Positions 6,611 through 14,477 are shown, numbered from the stretch's first letter. The stretch: DNA of 20,320 nucleotides from Elusimicrobia bacterium RBG_16_66_12 (GCA_001800005.1 MGUL01000059.1:1-20320), one strand, 5' to 3'. Translations and numbers: made by a program. Notes: a model not told the origin generated them from the sequence alone.

Positions 6611-7935
6611 AACTCTCGATCCTCGTCATCGAAGACGACCCCCTCGCCCGCAAGGTGATGGAAAAACAGCTCGGGAAGCACTCCGTCGATTTCGCCGCCG
6701 ACAAAGCCTCCGCAAAGGCCAAGCTCGAGACCGGACGCCACGACCTCTGTTTCATCGACCTGGAACTGGGCGACGGAGAAGAAGCCTCGGGCCTGGAGAT
6801 GATTCCCCTGGCCGTCTCCCAGGGGACCTACGCCGTGGTCATGTCCGGCCACGACTCCGAGAAGTTCGTCGAGCGCGCCTACGCGCTGGGCTGCAACGAC
6901 TTCTACGCGAAGGGCAACGAGGAGGCCAACGTCGGCCACATCCTCGACCGGTTCATGGGGCGCCGGGAGAAATCCGGCTCGGACCTCTTCACGCAGCGCT
7001 TCGTCACCGAGGACCCCGCCACGCGCGCGGTCATCACGGACGCGCTCAAGTACGCCTCTTCGGACCTGCCCATCATCATCCTCGGACCCTCCGGTACCGG
7101 CAAGACGAGCCTGGCGAAGATCATCCACGACCACTCCGGACGCACGGGAGAATTCGTCGCCATCAACTGCTCTGCCTACACCGAGGATCTCTTGGAAGCC
7201 GAACTCTTCGGCTACCGCAAGGGTGCTTTCACCGGAGCCGGCGACAGCCGCAAGGGCAAGCTCCTGGCGGCAGACCACGGGACGCTGTTCCTCGACGAGA
7301 TCGGCTCCATGAGCCTCAAGATGCAGACCAAGCTCCTCAAAGCCATAGAGGAGAAATCATTTTATCCGCTCGGCTCCGACAAGCCGGAGAAATCGCAGTT
7401 CCGGATCATCAGCGCCACATTAGAGGATCTGCAAGGCCTCATCAAGGCGGGCAAGCTCCGCTTCGACTTCTTCCAGCGCATCCACGGCCTGACGGTCCAG
7501 TTGGCGCCTCTGGCTCAAAGGAAATGCGACGTATTCCCTCTGCTGTCCTTCTTCACCCGCGGAGGAAAGCGCCTGAACTTCACCGCGGCGGCCAAGGAAC
7601 GCCTCAGCCGCCACGCCTGGCCGGGCAACGTGCGCGAACTCAAGAAGTTCGTCGACCTGCTGGTGGCCGGCCATGAAGGAAGCGTCACACCGGAGGCGGT
7701 CGCGCGATTGCTGGCCGACGCCGTCGCCTCGGATGGCGGCGGCGCGTTCGCGAGCGAGGAACAGTACCGCTTCGCTCTCAAGAACGGCCTCGATGCGTCC
7801 GTCGACCGCATGACCGACGAGATCGTCCGCCGCTGCCTCGACGAGAACAACGGCAAGAAGACCAAGGTCCTCGCCGACCTCAAGATCTCGACGCGGCTGC
7901 TGTACGCCTCGCTCAAGCGCCCGGAGATCAGCTGA
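6604..7935 (+). CDS. NtrC-family sigma-54 activator with receiver domain
   Basis: A 443-residue protein with three parts. Receiver domain, about 1-118: acidic pocket E10-D11-D12, phosphoacceptor Asp52, Ser81, Lys103. AAA+ domain, about 135-365: Walker A GPSGTGKT (161-168), the sigma-54 contact loop GAFTGA (207-212) and Walker B TLFLDEIG (227-234). A C-terminal Fis-like helix-turn-helix, about 405-440. It should hydrolyse ATP to open sigma-54 promoter complexes when phosphorylated. The start is the ATG inside the inverted repeat; a longer frame begins in the preceding gene and lacks support. The next two genes overlap it by one and then four bases, so activator, small histidine-hairpin protein and sigma-54 are made together. 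An adjacent, co-transcribed sigma factor is unusual for this family. Confidence 0.93.
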   Translation: MPKLSILVIEDDPLARKVMEKQLGKHSVDFAADKASAKAKLETGRHDLCFIDLELGDGEEASGLEMIPLAVSQGTYAVVMSGHDSEKFVERAYALGCNDFYAKGNEEANVGHILDRFMGRREKSGSDLFTQRFVTEDPATRAVITDALKYASSDLPIIILGPSGTGKTSLAKIIHDHSGRTGEFVAINCSAYTEDLLEAELFGYRKGAFTGAGDSRKGKLLAADHGTLFLDEIGSMSLKMQTKLLKAIEEKSFYPLGSDKPEKSQFRIISATLEDLQGLIKAGKLRFDFFQRIHGLTVQLAPLAQRKCDVFPLLSFFTRGGKRLNFTAAAKERLSRHAWPGNVRELKKFVDLLVAGHEGSVTPEAVARLLADAVASDGGGAFASEEQYRFALKNGLDASVDRMTDEIVRRCLDENNGKKTKVLADLKISTRLLYASLKRPEIS

Positions 7936-8117
7936 TGACCCTCGACACGCTGATCCACGACGTGAACTCCAAGTGCGCCAGCCTCAAGGACGCCGCGGCA
8001 CTCCTGCGCGGCATGCCAGCCGCCGAGGCGAAGGAACTCCTCGACCTCATGACACGGCAAGCGCTCGGCCTGGCCGATTCCATCAAAGACTACGAGGAGG
8101 AACTCACCGCGCGATGA
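7935..8117 (+). CDS. 60-residue histidine-hairpin protein (DHp/Spo0B-like)
   Basis: The frame overlaps the activator stop by one base (TGATG) and the sigma-54 start by four (ATGA). The sequence LIHDVNSKCASLKDAAALL followed by a second helix with TRQALGLADSIKDYEEEL looks like the two-helix dimerisation hairpin of a histidine kinase, with His8-Asp9 at the phosphorylation position. It compares well with VAHDIRSPLAALDSVIKD of the hybrid kinase in this window. There is no ATP-binding domain, so it cannot autophosphorylate; a Spo0B-like phosphotransferase or a dimeric antagonist is more likely. Its place between receiver-activator and sigma factor suggests it hands phosphoryl groups to, or withholds them from, the activator. 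Function is inferred from a short match, so moderate confidence; that it is coding is well supported by the overlaps. Confidence 0.65.
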   Translation: MTLDTLIHDVNSKCASLKDAAALLRGMPAAEAKELLDLMTRQALGLADSIKDYEEELTAR

Positions 8118-9154
8118 GACTGGGATTCAGCGCGAAAGGCTCGACCTCCATCCACGGCCAGATGAAGCTGGCGCGCCTGCTCGAGATGCCTGAGCGGGAG
8201 GTGTCGGACCGCGTGCGGGAGCTTGAGGCCGACCCGCTCTTCGAGCGCCTGCGCGCGGCCGGAGTGGTGTCGTTTTCTCCCTTCTCGGAGGCACGCTTCG
8301 CCGCGCGGCGCTTCGGCGGCTGGGGCGTCAAGACGTCGAGCGAAGGCCTGGGCGACCTGATCGACGGCCAAGGCGACATCGTCCGGCTCATCCAGCGCGT
8401 CGGTCAGGAGCGCTTCGAGGAGTTCTTCCTCAATGACGAGGCACGCTCCGACGCGGAACGCTCCCAAGCCTGCGACGTCTCTCTCAAGGAAGCAACCCGA
8501 CTCAGGGAGTTCGTCGATCGGGTCTACATCCAGTCGGAATTCGAAGGCCCCGCGCAAAGCGCCCCCGCGAAGGTCTTCAGCGCCGTGGCCGGGATCTCGG
8601 TCGAGGACGGCAAGCCGATCCTAAGCTTCTTCCACCGCGAGATCTGGAGCAAGCGCTACGGCGTCGACGAACGCCGCCGCGAGGAGCTGCTCCGCGGCCT
8701 GCCTCCGAAAGAGGCGCACAAGGCCGACGCGCTCCTGCGTGAGCTTGATTTCCTAGACCGGCGCAAGACGACGCTCTACCGGGTCCTCGAAGCCTTCCTC
8801 GAGACTCAGGCCGGCTTCCTCGTCAGCGGCGATCCAGAGAAGCGCCGTTCACTCACGCAGAAGGACCTTTCCGACCGGCTCGACGTCTCGCCCAGCGTGC
8901 TCAACCGCCTGATCTCCAACAAGTCGGTGGAACTGCCGTGGGGATTGGAGGCGCCGCTGAGCGTTTTCGTCCCCAGCCGCAAGGCGATGATGCTGGGACG
9001 CTTCCAGGAACTCGCCCTCGGCGATCCGGGGCTTAGCGACGAGCGCCTGCGCGAGAAAATGGTGAAGCTTCACGGAGTCGCGCTCTCCCGCCGCTCCATC
9101 GCCCAGTACCGCAAGGAACTCGGCCTGGGTGGACACGGACGCCGGGCCGCCTGA
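8114..9154 (+). CDS. rpoN: Diverged RNA polymerase sigma-54 factor
   Basis: A 346-residue RpoN homologue. Region I is present: STSIHGQMKLARLLEMPERE, with LEADPLFE following (about 11-45), matches the activator-contacting helix. The core-binding domain is diverged (about 80-200). FLDRRKTTLYRVLEAFLETQ (213-232) precedes the helix-turn-helix LTQKDLSDRLDVSPSVLNRL (247-266), and SRRSIAQYR (325-333) is the RpoN box. The usual family has about 450-500 residues, so the acidic linker is short. In canonical RpoN the recognition helix reads HESTVSR and the box ARRTVAKYR; here they are SPSVLNR and SRRSIAQYR. The box, which reads the -24 element, is conserved; the helix-turn-helix, tied to the -12 element, is not. 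It starts at an ATGA overlap. It looks like a second, dedicated sigma-54 rather than the housekeeping copy. Confidence 0.9.
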   Translation: MRLGFSAKGSTSIHGQMKLARLLEMPEREVSDRVRELEADPLFERLRAAGVVSFSPFSEARFAARRFGGWGVKTSSEGLGDLIDGQGDIVRLIQRVGQERFEEFFLNDEARSDAERSQACDVSLKEATRLREFVDRVYIQSEFEGPAQSAPAKVFSAVAGISVEDGKPILSFFHREIWSKRYGVDERRREELLRGLPPKEAHKADALLRELDFLDRRKTTLYRVLEAFLETQAGFLVSGDPEKRRSLTQKDLSDRLDVSPSVLNRLISNKSVELPWGLEAPLSVFVPSRKAMMLGRFQELALGDPGLSDERLREKMVKLHGVALSRRSIAQYRKELGLGGHGRRAA

Positions 9155-9172
9155 CTGGCGGGCAAGGAGCCT

Positions 9173-9571
9173 TCACTCCCAGCGCCGCAAAAGACTCCGC
9201 AGGCGCGCGATGAGTACCTGGACATCGAACGGCTTCGACAGGTAGTCGTCGGCACCGCTTTCCAGCGCCAGTATCTGGTCCTCGACACCGGTTCGGCCGC
9301 TGACCACGATGATTCGAACGTATCTGCCGACGGAATCGTCCCGGAGGGTCTTGAGTAGGTCCAGTCCGCTGATTCCGGGCAGGTCCCAGTCCAAGATTGC
9401 CGCGTCAGCGCCGTTTTCGCGTAGATACTTCAATGCGTCCTCGGCGCGCGCTTCTAGATGGAAGGCGAGTTCAGGTGCGTGGTCCTGGAAAAGCCTTTTA
9501 TAAACGACGCGCATCAAGGCGTCGTCTTCGACGATAAGCACTGGGCGGAGCGGGGCATGTTTCGGGGGCAT
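9173..9571 (-). CDS. Single-domain response regulator
   Basis: A 132-residue stand-alone receiver with all key residues: E15-D16-D17, phosphoacceptor Asp61 in ILDWDLPG, Ser91 in VVSGR and Lys113 in LSKPFD. There is no output domain, so it acts by protein contact or as a phosphate sink or relay. The ATG at 9571 is chosen; an upstream TTG at 9577 is possible. A sigma-54-like motif (9580-9598) ends nine bases before the ATG, so the transcript would start at the ATG and be leaderless. It converges on the sigma-54 gene with an 18-base gap and no visible terminator. It could connect the hybrid kinase, the histidine-hairpin protein and the activator. Confidence 0.9.
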   Translation of the reverse strand: MPPKHAPLRPVLIVEDDALMRVVYKRLFQDHAPELAFHLEARAEDALKYLRENGADAAILDWDLPGISGLDLLKTLRDDSVGRYVRIIVVSGRTGVEDQILALESGADDYLSKPFDVQVLIARLRSLLRRWE

Positions 9572-9579
9572 GCCCAAGA

Positions 9580-9598
9580 GCGATCAATTTTGATGCCA
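9580..9598 (-). promoter_or_regulatory. Putative sigma-54-type promoter of the lone receiver gene
   Basis: Minus strand TGGCATCAAAATTGATCGC, the third member of the motif set, with GG and GA ten bases apart. Its predicted start (about 9572) falls on the ATG at 9571. Directly upstream lies a perfect 12-bp palindrome CCGACGCGTCGG (9600-9611), a possible activator or repressor site. Confidence 0.6.
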
Positions 9599-9684
9599 GC
9601 CGACGCGTCGGGCGCGGCAGAGCGATATCGACGAGAACATTGGGCAGAGATGGGTTTATGACCGCACTTACCGAGGCCAAGCTG

Positions 9685-9830
9685 TCAGGGGTTCTTTAGC
9701 TTCTCACGGCAGTAGTTCGTCCAGAACCCTAGCAGTTCCTGGCAACCCGCCTGAGCGTCCGAAACCTGGATTTTATCGGCCAGGATGATTGAGAAAAATC
9801 ATGCCTGAGAAACTGCGGCCAGAAGGCGGC
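9685..9830 (-). pseudogene. Internally deleted relic of the 13714-14313 secreted-protein gene
   Basis: On the minus strand the last 31 codons (9786-9685, stop TGA) encode ADKIQVSDAQAGCQELLGFW and end in LKNP; the end of the intact gene reads AEKITISEAQTGCRNLLEFW and ends in LKNA. 18 of 31 residues are identical. Just upstream (9799-9811) a 13-base match, tcatgcctgagaa, corresponds to the FSGM region near residue 45 of the intact gene. The middle (about 120 codons) is missing and the two parts are out of frame. The right limit is approximate. It lies downstream of the hybrid kinase on the same strand. The remaining gap (9831-9967) shows no other gene. Confidence 0.7.
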
Positions 9831-9953
9831 TCAGGAGGCGTTCGTCAAGAACTCAAGAAGGAGCCATTTATGACAGGTCAAGGACATGCCATCGTTCGAG
9901 AAGGTCGTCGCGGAACTCTGAACCGGCCCGGAAAGGCGCATCTCCTCATTGAC

Positions 9954-9981
9954 GGGATGCGACCATTTTACGCCGCATCCC
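9954..9981 (-). terminator. Hairpin over the kinase stop codon, weak terminator candidate
   Basis: GGGATGCG (9954-9961) pairs perfectly with CGCATCCC (9974-9981) around a 12-base loop that contains the kinase stop codon. There is no T-run after it on the minus strand, so termination is uncertain. Confidence 0.3.
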
Positions 9982-12742
9982 ACGGAGGCGTTTTCCCGAC
10001 GATCTCACGGATGTGCGGCATGGCGGGAAACGTTGAGGGAGCATGGCCCGTCGCCAGTCGAATCTCAAGAAAACCACGGCGTCTGATTTCCCTGGCCACG
10101 TCTTCGCCCTTGACCCCGTCGGACAGGTTCGAGTCGATGTAGATGGGCGTATCCGTGGAAATAGCATCCGCGTCCAGATCAGCCAGGAAGGACGCCGCGT
10201 CCGCGTATGCCTTGAAGGACTTTCCCACCTGCGTGGCCGCCATCTTCCAGTTCATCCGCGTCAGCGCATCGTCGTCGATGAGTACCGCGTCGAGCCGCTC
10301 GCTCTCCCCGACCGGGCCACACTCGCCCGCACCAGTTTCCCTCTGGACCTGGATGGGAACGAAACCCGCCAGGCCTTTTGGGATCATGCGGGCTTTTAGC
10401 CGCAGACACTCTTCGAGGATAGCATTCTCTTCAAAGCGGCTTGTAACCAGGATCGACCACTCCCCGAGTCCCAACTCCGCGATCAGCGTCAGGCCGGTGT
10501 CCTTGTGGCCTAACAACTCATAGTCCATCAGGTAGACCGCGTCCCGCGCCCGCGCCGCATCGGCCTTCACCCAATCGCGCAGCTCGGCGGGCGTCGAGAA
10601 GTGCAGGACCTTAAGAGCCGGGCCCATCGGGCACAAGGAGTCGAAGCGCCCCTGCCAGACTTGGTGGATGCTCGTGTCGTCATCGAGTACGACTACGGGC
10701 CGCTGCGCGTCAAGTTCCAGAACGGAGACGAACCACTCAGGCGGACGAGCTTTGGGAAGATTCAGGACTGCCGTCGTCCCACGACCCACTTCGGACTGAA
10801 GCTCCAGGGTTCCGCCCCAGGACTCGACAGCTGTGCGGGCATGATAGAGGCCGAGGCCCGAGCCGCCCGCCTTGCCGTGGGTCTCTCCTCGCTGGCCGAG
10901 CTTGGCCAGAATTGCGGGCGGGATGCCTTTGCCAGTGTCTTGAACCACAAGTCGGAACCGCTCCGCCTCCGCAGCCAAACGTACCGTGACCGTGCCCGTA
11001 TCGCCCAGGGCTTCCACGGCGTTATTGACCAGATTCGACACGAGCCGCTTGAACTCCGTAGGCTGGATATCGGCAAAAAGTCCGTAGGAAGCGGCGTCGA
11101 GTCTAGCCTCAATCACAATGCCTATCTTGGAGCGGAACTGCATGCGTTTCTCGGTGATAAGGGGGGCGATATGACTGGAAAGCAACTCTCTGGTCCGTGG
11201 CTCGGAAGTAGCCATGGTCGCAGCGTCCACGTCTTTCGCGGTTGCGACTCTGAGTTCCCGGTTCTGGCCAATCAGGTCATTGGCGATGTCGTGGATGCGG
11301 CTGACCGCGCTGCGGATGATGATCCGCTTATCCTCCGGGAGATGCGACACGTCCTTAATGACCGAGTCCAGGGCCGCCAGCGGCGAGCGGATGTCATGTG
11401 CGACCTGGGAGGCCAAGGTCGAGACGGCCGACTGGTTTTCGAGGATTTTCCTGCTCTCTGCGAGTTGTCGTTCGGCCTCCACAGCCTGTAGTTCGGACTT
11501 CAGCTTATCTTCCTTGAGGAGCTTGATGCGAACGGCCAGGCCGAGGGAGAGCAGGATCATCTCGGCGGCGGAGCCCAGATATGGGCCGTTCTCAGTGACA
11601 AAGTTCTGCGGCAGCCAGGACAAATCCCTCGCCGCGCGGGTTCCAGATCCGATGAAGAAGAACCCGAAGGCGATGAAATAGTACGCGGCCACGCGTGAGC
11701 CCAATTGCACGCATCGCAAGGAGATGGGCAGCACGATCAGAGGTACCGCTGAGATGAAAAGGCTCGTGAACCGGTTGACGAAAAGGCCGTAACGGAACAA
11801 CCCGCCAATGATTAGGAATACGGCACCTGCGACGACAGCGTCCAGCCCCCAGTCCATTCTGGGAACGAGCCGCTTGGTTTCCAGGAACGACTTCGTAAAA
11901 AGGGCTAGGAAGAGGTAGCAGCCTCCCGCCAAGACCGGGACGCTGACTTTATTCCACTGGACCCGGTCGGGCCAGAGATATTGATAGGTCATACCGTTCA
12001 GCGACGTCATGAGGAGGCAGAACGTCAGAGCGTAAGCAATGTAGAAAAGGTAGTTGTGGTCGCGAATCGTGACGAACAGGAAAAAGTTATACAGGACCAT
12101 CGCCAAGATGATGCCGCAGTATATGCCGATAGCCGTGGTCTTCTTCACGCTATGGGACAAGAACTCGAGCGGCGTGTAGACCGCCATGGGGGCGAGGACC
12201 GTCCCGACGCTCTCTATCATGAGGTAGAGGTCGGTTTGGGTCCCCCTGGGGACAGAGAAGTTAAATAGAAAGTTCCGGTAGCCGATGGGGCGGCTGTTGA
12301 ATGGGGACAGCTTGCCTGTCTGCCAACTGGCCACCTGCCTGGCACCGATGAACTGGTGGACATGCAGCACCTGTATTAGAGGGTAACCGAACTCCAGCAG
12401 CCACTCGGCGCTCTCGGAAGACAGGTTGGAGACCGGAACCTTGAGCCAGTAGCGGGCGGATGAGTAGCCGAAATTCAAACGTTCTGCTCTGTGCCAGCCT
12501 GCCGCTTTCCTTCCCTCAAGCTCCCGAATGTCCTCGATCGATAAGGACTTCGACGGGTCGACGATGACCTGGACATTCCGGACGGGATAGACGGAGCGGG
12601 CGAGTTCCAGCGTCAGGGATGCTTCAATCGGTTTAATCGCAACCGCGGGGGTTGCCGCCGCGGCCAACGGCAGACAGCTGAGTACCGCGGCTAGAAAAAA
12701 GGTTGATCGGACTCCAATCACCTCGCCGGGCGCGAGGGTCAT
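9968..12742 (-). CDS. 7TMR-DISM hybrid histidine kinase with two C-terminal receiver domains
   Basis: A 924-residue membrane sensor kinase. Signal peptide (about 10-32), an extracytoplasmic ligand-binding domain of the 7TMR-DISM type (about 45-190), seven membrane helices (about 203-405), a coiled coil (405-440), the histidine box VAHDIRSPLAAL (His449) and an ATPase domain with N box NLVNNAVEAL (570-579), DTGKGIP (602-608) and GGSGLGL (626-632). Two receiver-like domains follow: the first with D687-D689, Asp740 and Lys789, the second with D823-D825, Asp870 and Lys917. Both keep the phosphoacceptor, so it may pass phosphate internally or to two targets. The ATG overlaps the methyltransferase stop (ATGA). 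It could be the input to the nearby sigma-54 module, which lacks its own kinase; this is inference from proximity. Confidence 0.92.
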   Translation of the reverse strand: MTLAPGEVIGVRSTFFLAAVLSCLPLAAAATPAVAIKPIEASLTLELARSVYPVRNVQVIVDPSKSLSIEDIRELEGRKAAGWHRAERLNFGYSSARYWLKVPVSNLSSESAEWLLEFGYPLIQVLHVHQFIGARQVASWQTGKLSPFNSRPIGYRNFLFNFSVPRGTQTDLYLMIESVGTVLAPMAVYTPLEFLSHSVKKTTAIGIYCGIILAMVLYNFFLFVTIRDHNYLFYIAYALTFCLLMTSLNGMTYQYLWPDRVQWNKVSVPVLAGGCYLFLALFTKSFLETKRLVPRMDWGLDAVVAGAVFLIIGGLFRYGLFVNRFTSLFISAVPLIVLPISLRCVQLGSRVAAYYFIAFGFFFIGSGTRAARDLSWLPQNFVTENGPYLGSAAEMILLSLGLAVRIKLLKEDKLKSELQAVEAERQLAESRKILENQSAVSTLASQVAHDIRSPLAALDSVIKDVSHLPEDKRIIIRSAVSRIHDIANDLIGQNRELRVATAKDVDAATMATSEPRTRELLSSHIAPLITEKRMQFRSKIGIVIEARLDAASYGLFADIQPTEFKRLVSNLVNNAVEALGDTGTVTVRLAAEAERFRLVVQDTGKGIPPAILAKLGQRGETHGKAGGSGLGLYHARTAVESWGGTLELQSEVGRGTTAVLNLPKARPPEWFVSVLELDAQRPVVVLDDDTSIHQVWQGRFDSLCPMGPALKVLHFSTPAELRDWVKADAARARDAVYLMDYELLGHKDTGLTLIAELGLGEWSILVTSRFEENAILEECLRLKARMIPKGLAGFVPIQVQRETGAGECGPVGESERLDAVLIDDDALTRMNWKMAATQVGKSFKAYADAASFLADLDADAISTDTPIYIDSNLSDGVKGEDVAREIRRRGFLEIRLATGHAPSTFPAMPHIREIVGKTPPWDAA

Positions 12743-13488
12743 CCCTTTCTTCCGACTAAACCTATACTCTCTCGTCCATCAAGCTGGATGTCCGGAGCAA
12801 AGTCCGGGCGCGGGAACATTTCGAGGCGCTCAATGACGAATCCAGCCTTGGAGAATACACGGCGCAACGTTTTTTCATCAAGTAGGTGCATGAGGCTGGG
12901 AAGGATATTTGCCCGCTTCGGGTCGTGGGCGCCGACGTTCTCGACAACTCCCGGCCATGGGTCACCGGCTTTCAGTCGGGCTTCATAGGTTGGGAAGAAG
13001 GTCAGGGCGGTCCGGAGAAAAGGGGTTTCGTTTACGACAAAGATCTTTCCTCCGGGAGCCAGCCAACCCATAACCTTCTCCGCCGCTCGTTCGATCTTTG
13101 GTCCGTCGAAAAAATGCATTACTCGGCATATTAGCACGGCGCCCAAGCTGCCTTGAGGGAAGTCGAGCTTGTCGGGGAAGTCTCCGACCGCCAGCGTGAG
13201 GCGGCTCCTGTCTGAGGCTGGAGCGCGGTCTGACAGGATCTTCAGGTGCCTTTCGTCGATGTCATTTGAAATGACCGAAGCGCCGTTTCGAAGTGCGACG
13301 AGGCTTGCGACACCGTAGGCGGCACCGATGTCCAGGCAGGGCCCGGGTGCCCTGGGGGCAAATTCGGTGAAAGCTTGGGAAAAGGGGTCCAGAGAAGCAG
13401 ACATATAGCCCATGCTGTTGAGCGTCCTGACGAAACCGTTGGGCTCCGGCGGCGGCATCATAAGCGGTTCTTCTGAAGGATTTGGCAT
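12739..13488 (-). CDS. Class I SAM-dependent methyltransferase
   Basis: A 249-residue protein with motif I LDIGAAYG (52-59), the acidic end of strand 2 (SNDID, about 74-78), motif around AVGDFPDKLDF and a post-motif segment LAPGGKIFVVNETPF. These are typical of small-molecule or protein methyltransferases of the Rossmann type. The ATG has GAGG seven bases upstream. It is translated just before, and overlapping, the hybrid kinase, which recalls CheR-like or sensory adaptation pairs, but no CheR-specific motif is seen. The substrate is unknown. Confidence 0.85.
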   Translation of the reverse strand: MPNPSEEPLMMPPPEPNGFVRTLNSMGYMSASLDPFSQAFTEFAPRAPGPCLDIGAAYGVASLVALRNGASVISNDIDERHLKILSDRAPASDRSRLTLAVGDFPDKLDFPQGSLGAVLICRVMHFFDGPKIERAAEKVMGWLAPGGKIFVVNETPFLRTALTFFPTYEARLKAGDPWPGVVENVGAHDPKRANILPSLMHLLDEKTLRRVFSKAGFVIERLEMFPRPDFAPDIQLDGRESIGLVGRKG

Positions 13489-13703
13489 GACAATTCCTCG
13501 TTGACTTCTAATGCTAGCAAAAACCTCCGAAGGAGGCGACCGTCGGCCGCCATCTGCCCGAACGGCGTCGGCACTCTGGCCGCCGGGTACGGCGAGCCCC
13601 CTGGCTGACCGAACTCTCGCCGATTGTGCGCCGCGATCTCCCTGGCGATCTTCTCGTTGCGGCCTCCTGTCGCCTTACGCGGCGACCGTTTGCCGGCGCT
13701 CAT
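13458..13703 (-). CDS. 81-residue basic hypothetical protein
   Basis: Starts MSAGKRSPRKATGGRNEKIA, is rich in Arg/Lys in its first half and ends in a helical RRFLLALEVNEELSCQIL. It starts ten bases after the stop of the secreted-protein gene and overlaps the methyltransferase start by 31 bases, so it fills an otherwise empty gap in the operon. Third positions are GC-rich in most of the frame, as in true genes here. There is no strong ribosome-binding site and no recognisable domain. It may be a non-coding spacer instead. Confidence 0.4.
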   Translation of the reverse strand: MSAGKRSPRKATGGRNEKIAREIAAHNRREFGQPGGSPYPAARVPTPFGQMAADGRLLRRFLLALEVNEELSCQILQKNRL

Positions 13704-13713
13704 CGAGGCATCT

Positions 13714-14313
13714 TCAGGCGTTCTTGAGGTTGTCGCGGTAGTAGCGCGTCCAGAACTCGAGCAGGTTCCGGCAGCCCGTTTGGGCTTCAGAAATCGTGAT
13801 TTTTTCAGCCTGGAACTTGCCGTTGACTTTCCGCGTCATGGCCGCCGCCACGAGGTTCCCGTCCGAGGTGATCAGATACGACCGGAGTTCCTGTTTGGCT
13901 TTGTCGAACTCTTCGATGATGATTTCCGGATTTCCTCGGGCCGTGGTGACCGTAAAGAATCTGATTCCACCAGGAAATGGCTGCCTCGGAATTCCTTTAT
14001 CCAGAGATACACCGCCGTTGAAGTCGAATCCTAGGGCTCGCAGAGTTTCGTCGATCAGGTTCACCTTTGTCTGCGCCGCGCGGCTCAGGGCCGCCAGTGC
14101 CTCCGCGGTCTCATCGACTTGCGCCGACACCGACAAGGTTCTTGCGGTCGCGGGGGCCTGAGGCACCTGGACTTCCGTCATGCCTGAGAATCCTGCCGCC
14201 CTCAGGGCCTGGATTTGACCGCGTAAAATCGAATTGGCGTCTCGAACCTGAGCCGAGGCCGCGAGCGGCGCGAACGCGAGTCCGGCGATAAGCAGCAGTG
14301 TCCTTCTGGTCAT
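13714..14313 (-). CDS. Secreted protein of unknown function, head of kinase operon
   Basis: A 199-residue protein with a clear signal peptide (MTRRTLLLIAGLAFAPLAAS, then AQ). The mature part has helical segments, a central IRFFTVTTARGNPEIIIEEF and a C-terminal helix with one Cys (TGCRNLLEFWTRYYRDNL). I do not recognise the family. AGGAG lies eight bases before the ATG, and a -10-like TACAAT (14351-14346, minus) would start the transcript about 25 bases upstream. The small basic ORF, the methyltransferase and the hybrid kinase follow on the same strand with minimal gaps, so it may provide the periplasmic input of the kinase. A deleted relic of the same gene lies at 9685-9830. Confidence 0.75.
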   Translation of the reverse strand: MTRRTLLLIAGLAFAPLAASAQVRDANSILRGQIQALRAAGFSGMTEVQVPQAPATARTLSVSAQVDETAEALAALSRAAQTKVNLIDETLRALGFDFNGGVSLDKGIPRQPFPGGIRFFTVTTARGNPEIIIEEFDKAKQELRSYLITSDGNLVAAAMTRKVNGKFQAEKITISEAQTGCRNLLEFWTRYYRDNLKNA

Positions 14314-14443
14314 TAGGCGCTCTCCTGAAGAGGGTCCGATTCTTCATTGTATCCTGACAGGGATATTAACGCCTGGGCCGGGGGGGTAAAATTGTCGTGT
14401 TCTGGACCTGTCTTTTCGGTAGGCCCTTCGGCCCCGATAGAAC

Positions 14444-14472
14444 TTGCGGATCGCCGGATGCGGGGTTATACT
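14444..14472 (+). promoter_or_regulatory. Promoter of a leaderless transcript (TPR gene)
   Basis: TTGCGG (14444-14449), a 17-base spacer and TATACT (14467-14472), followed after only five bases by the ATG at 14478. There is no ribosome-binding site, so the transcript should start at the ATG. The rest of the divergent gap 14314-14477 shows only the opposite -10 box near 14350. Confidence 0.6.
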
Positions 14473-14477
14473 GCCGC

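Noticed and set aside
6597..7676. 359-residue plus-strand frame and 228-residue minus-strand frame over the activator
   Set aside because: Both lie within the AAA+ activator gene, whose motifs are complete; these are GC-rich shadow frames.
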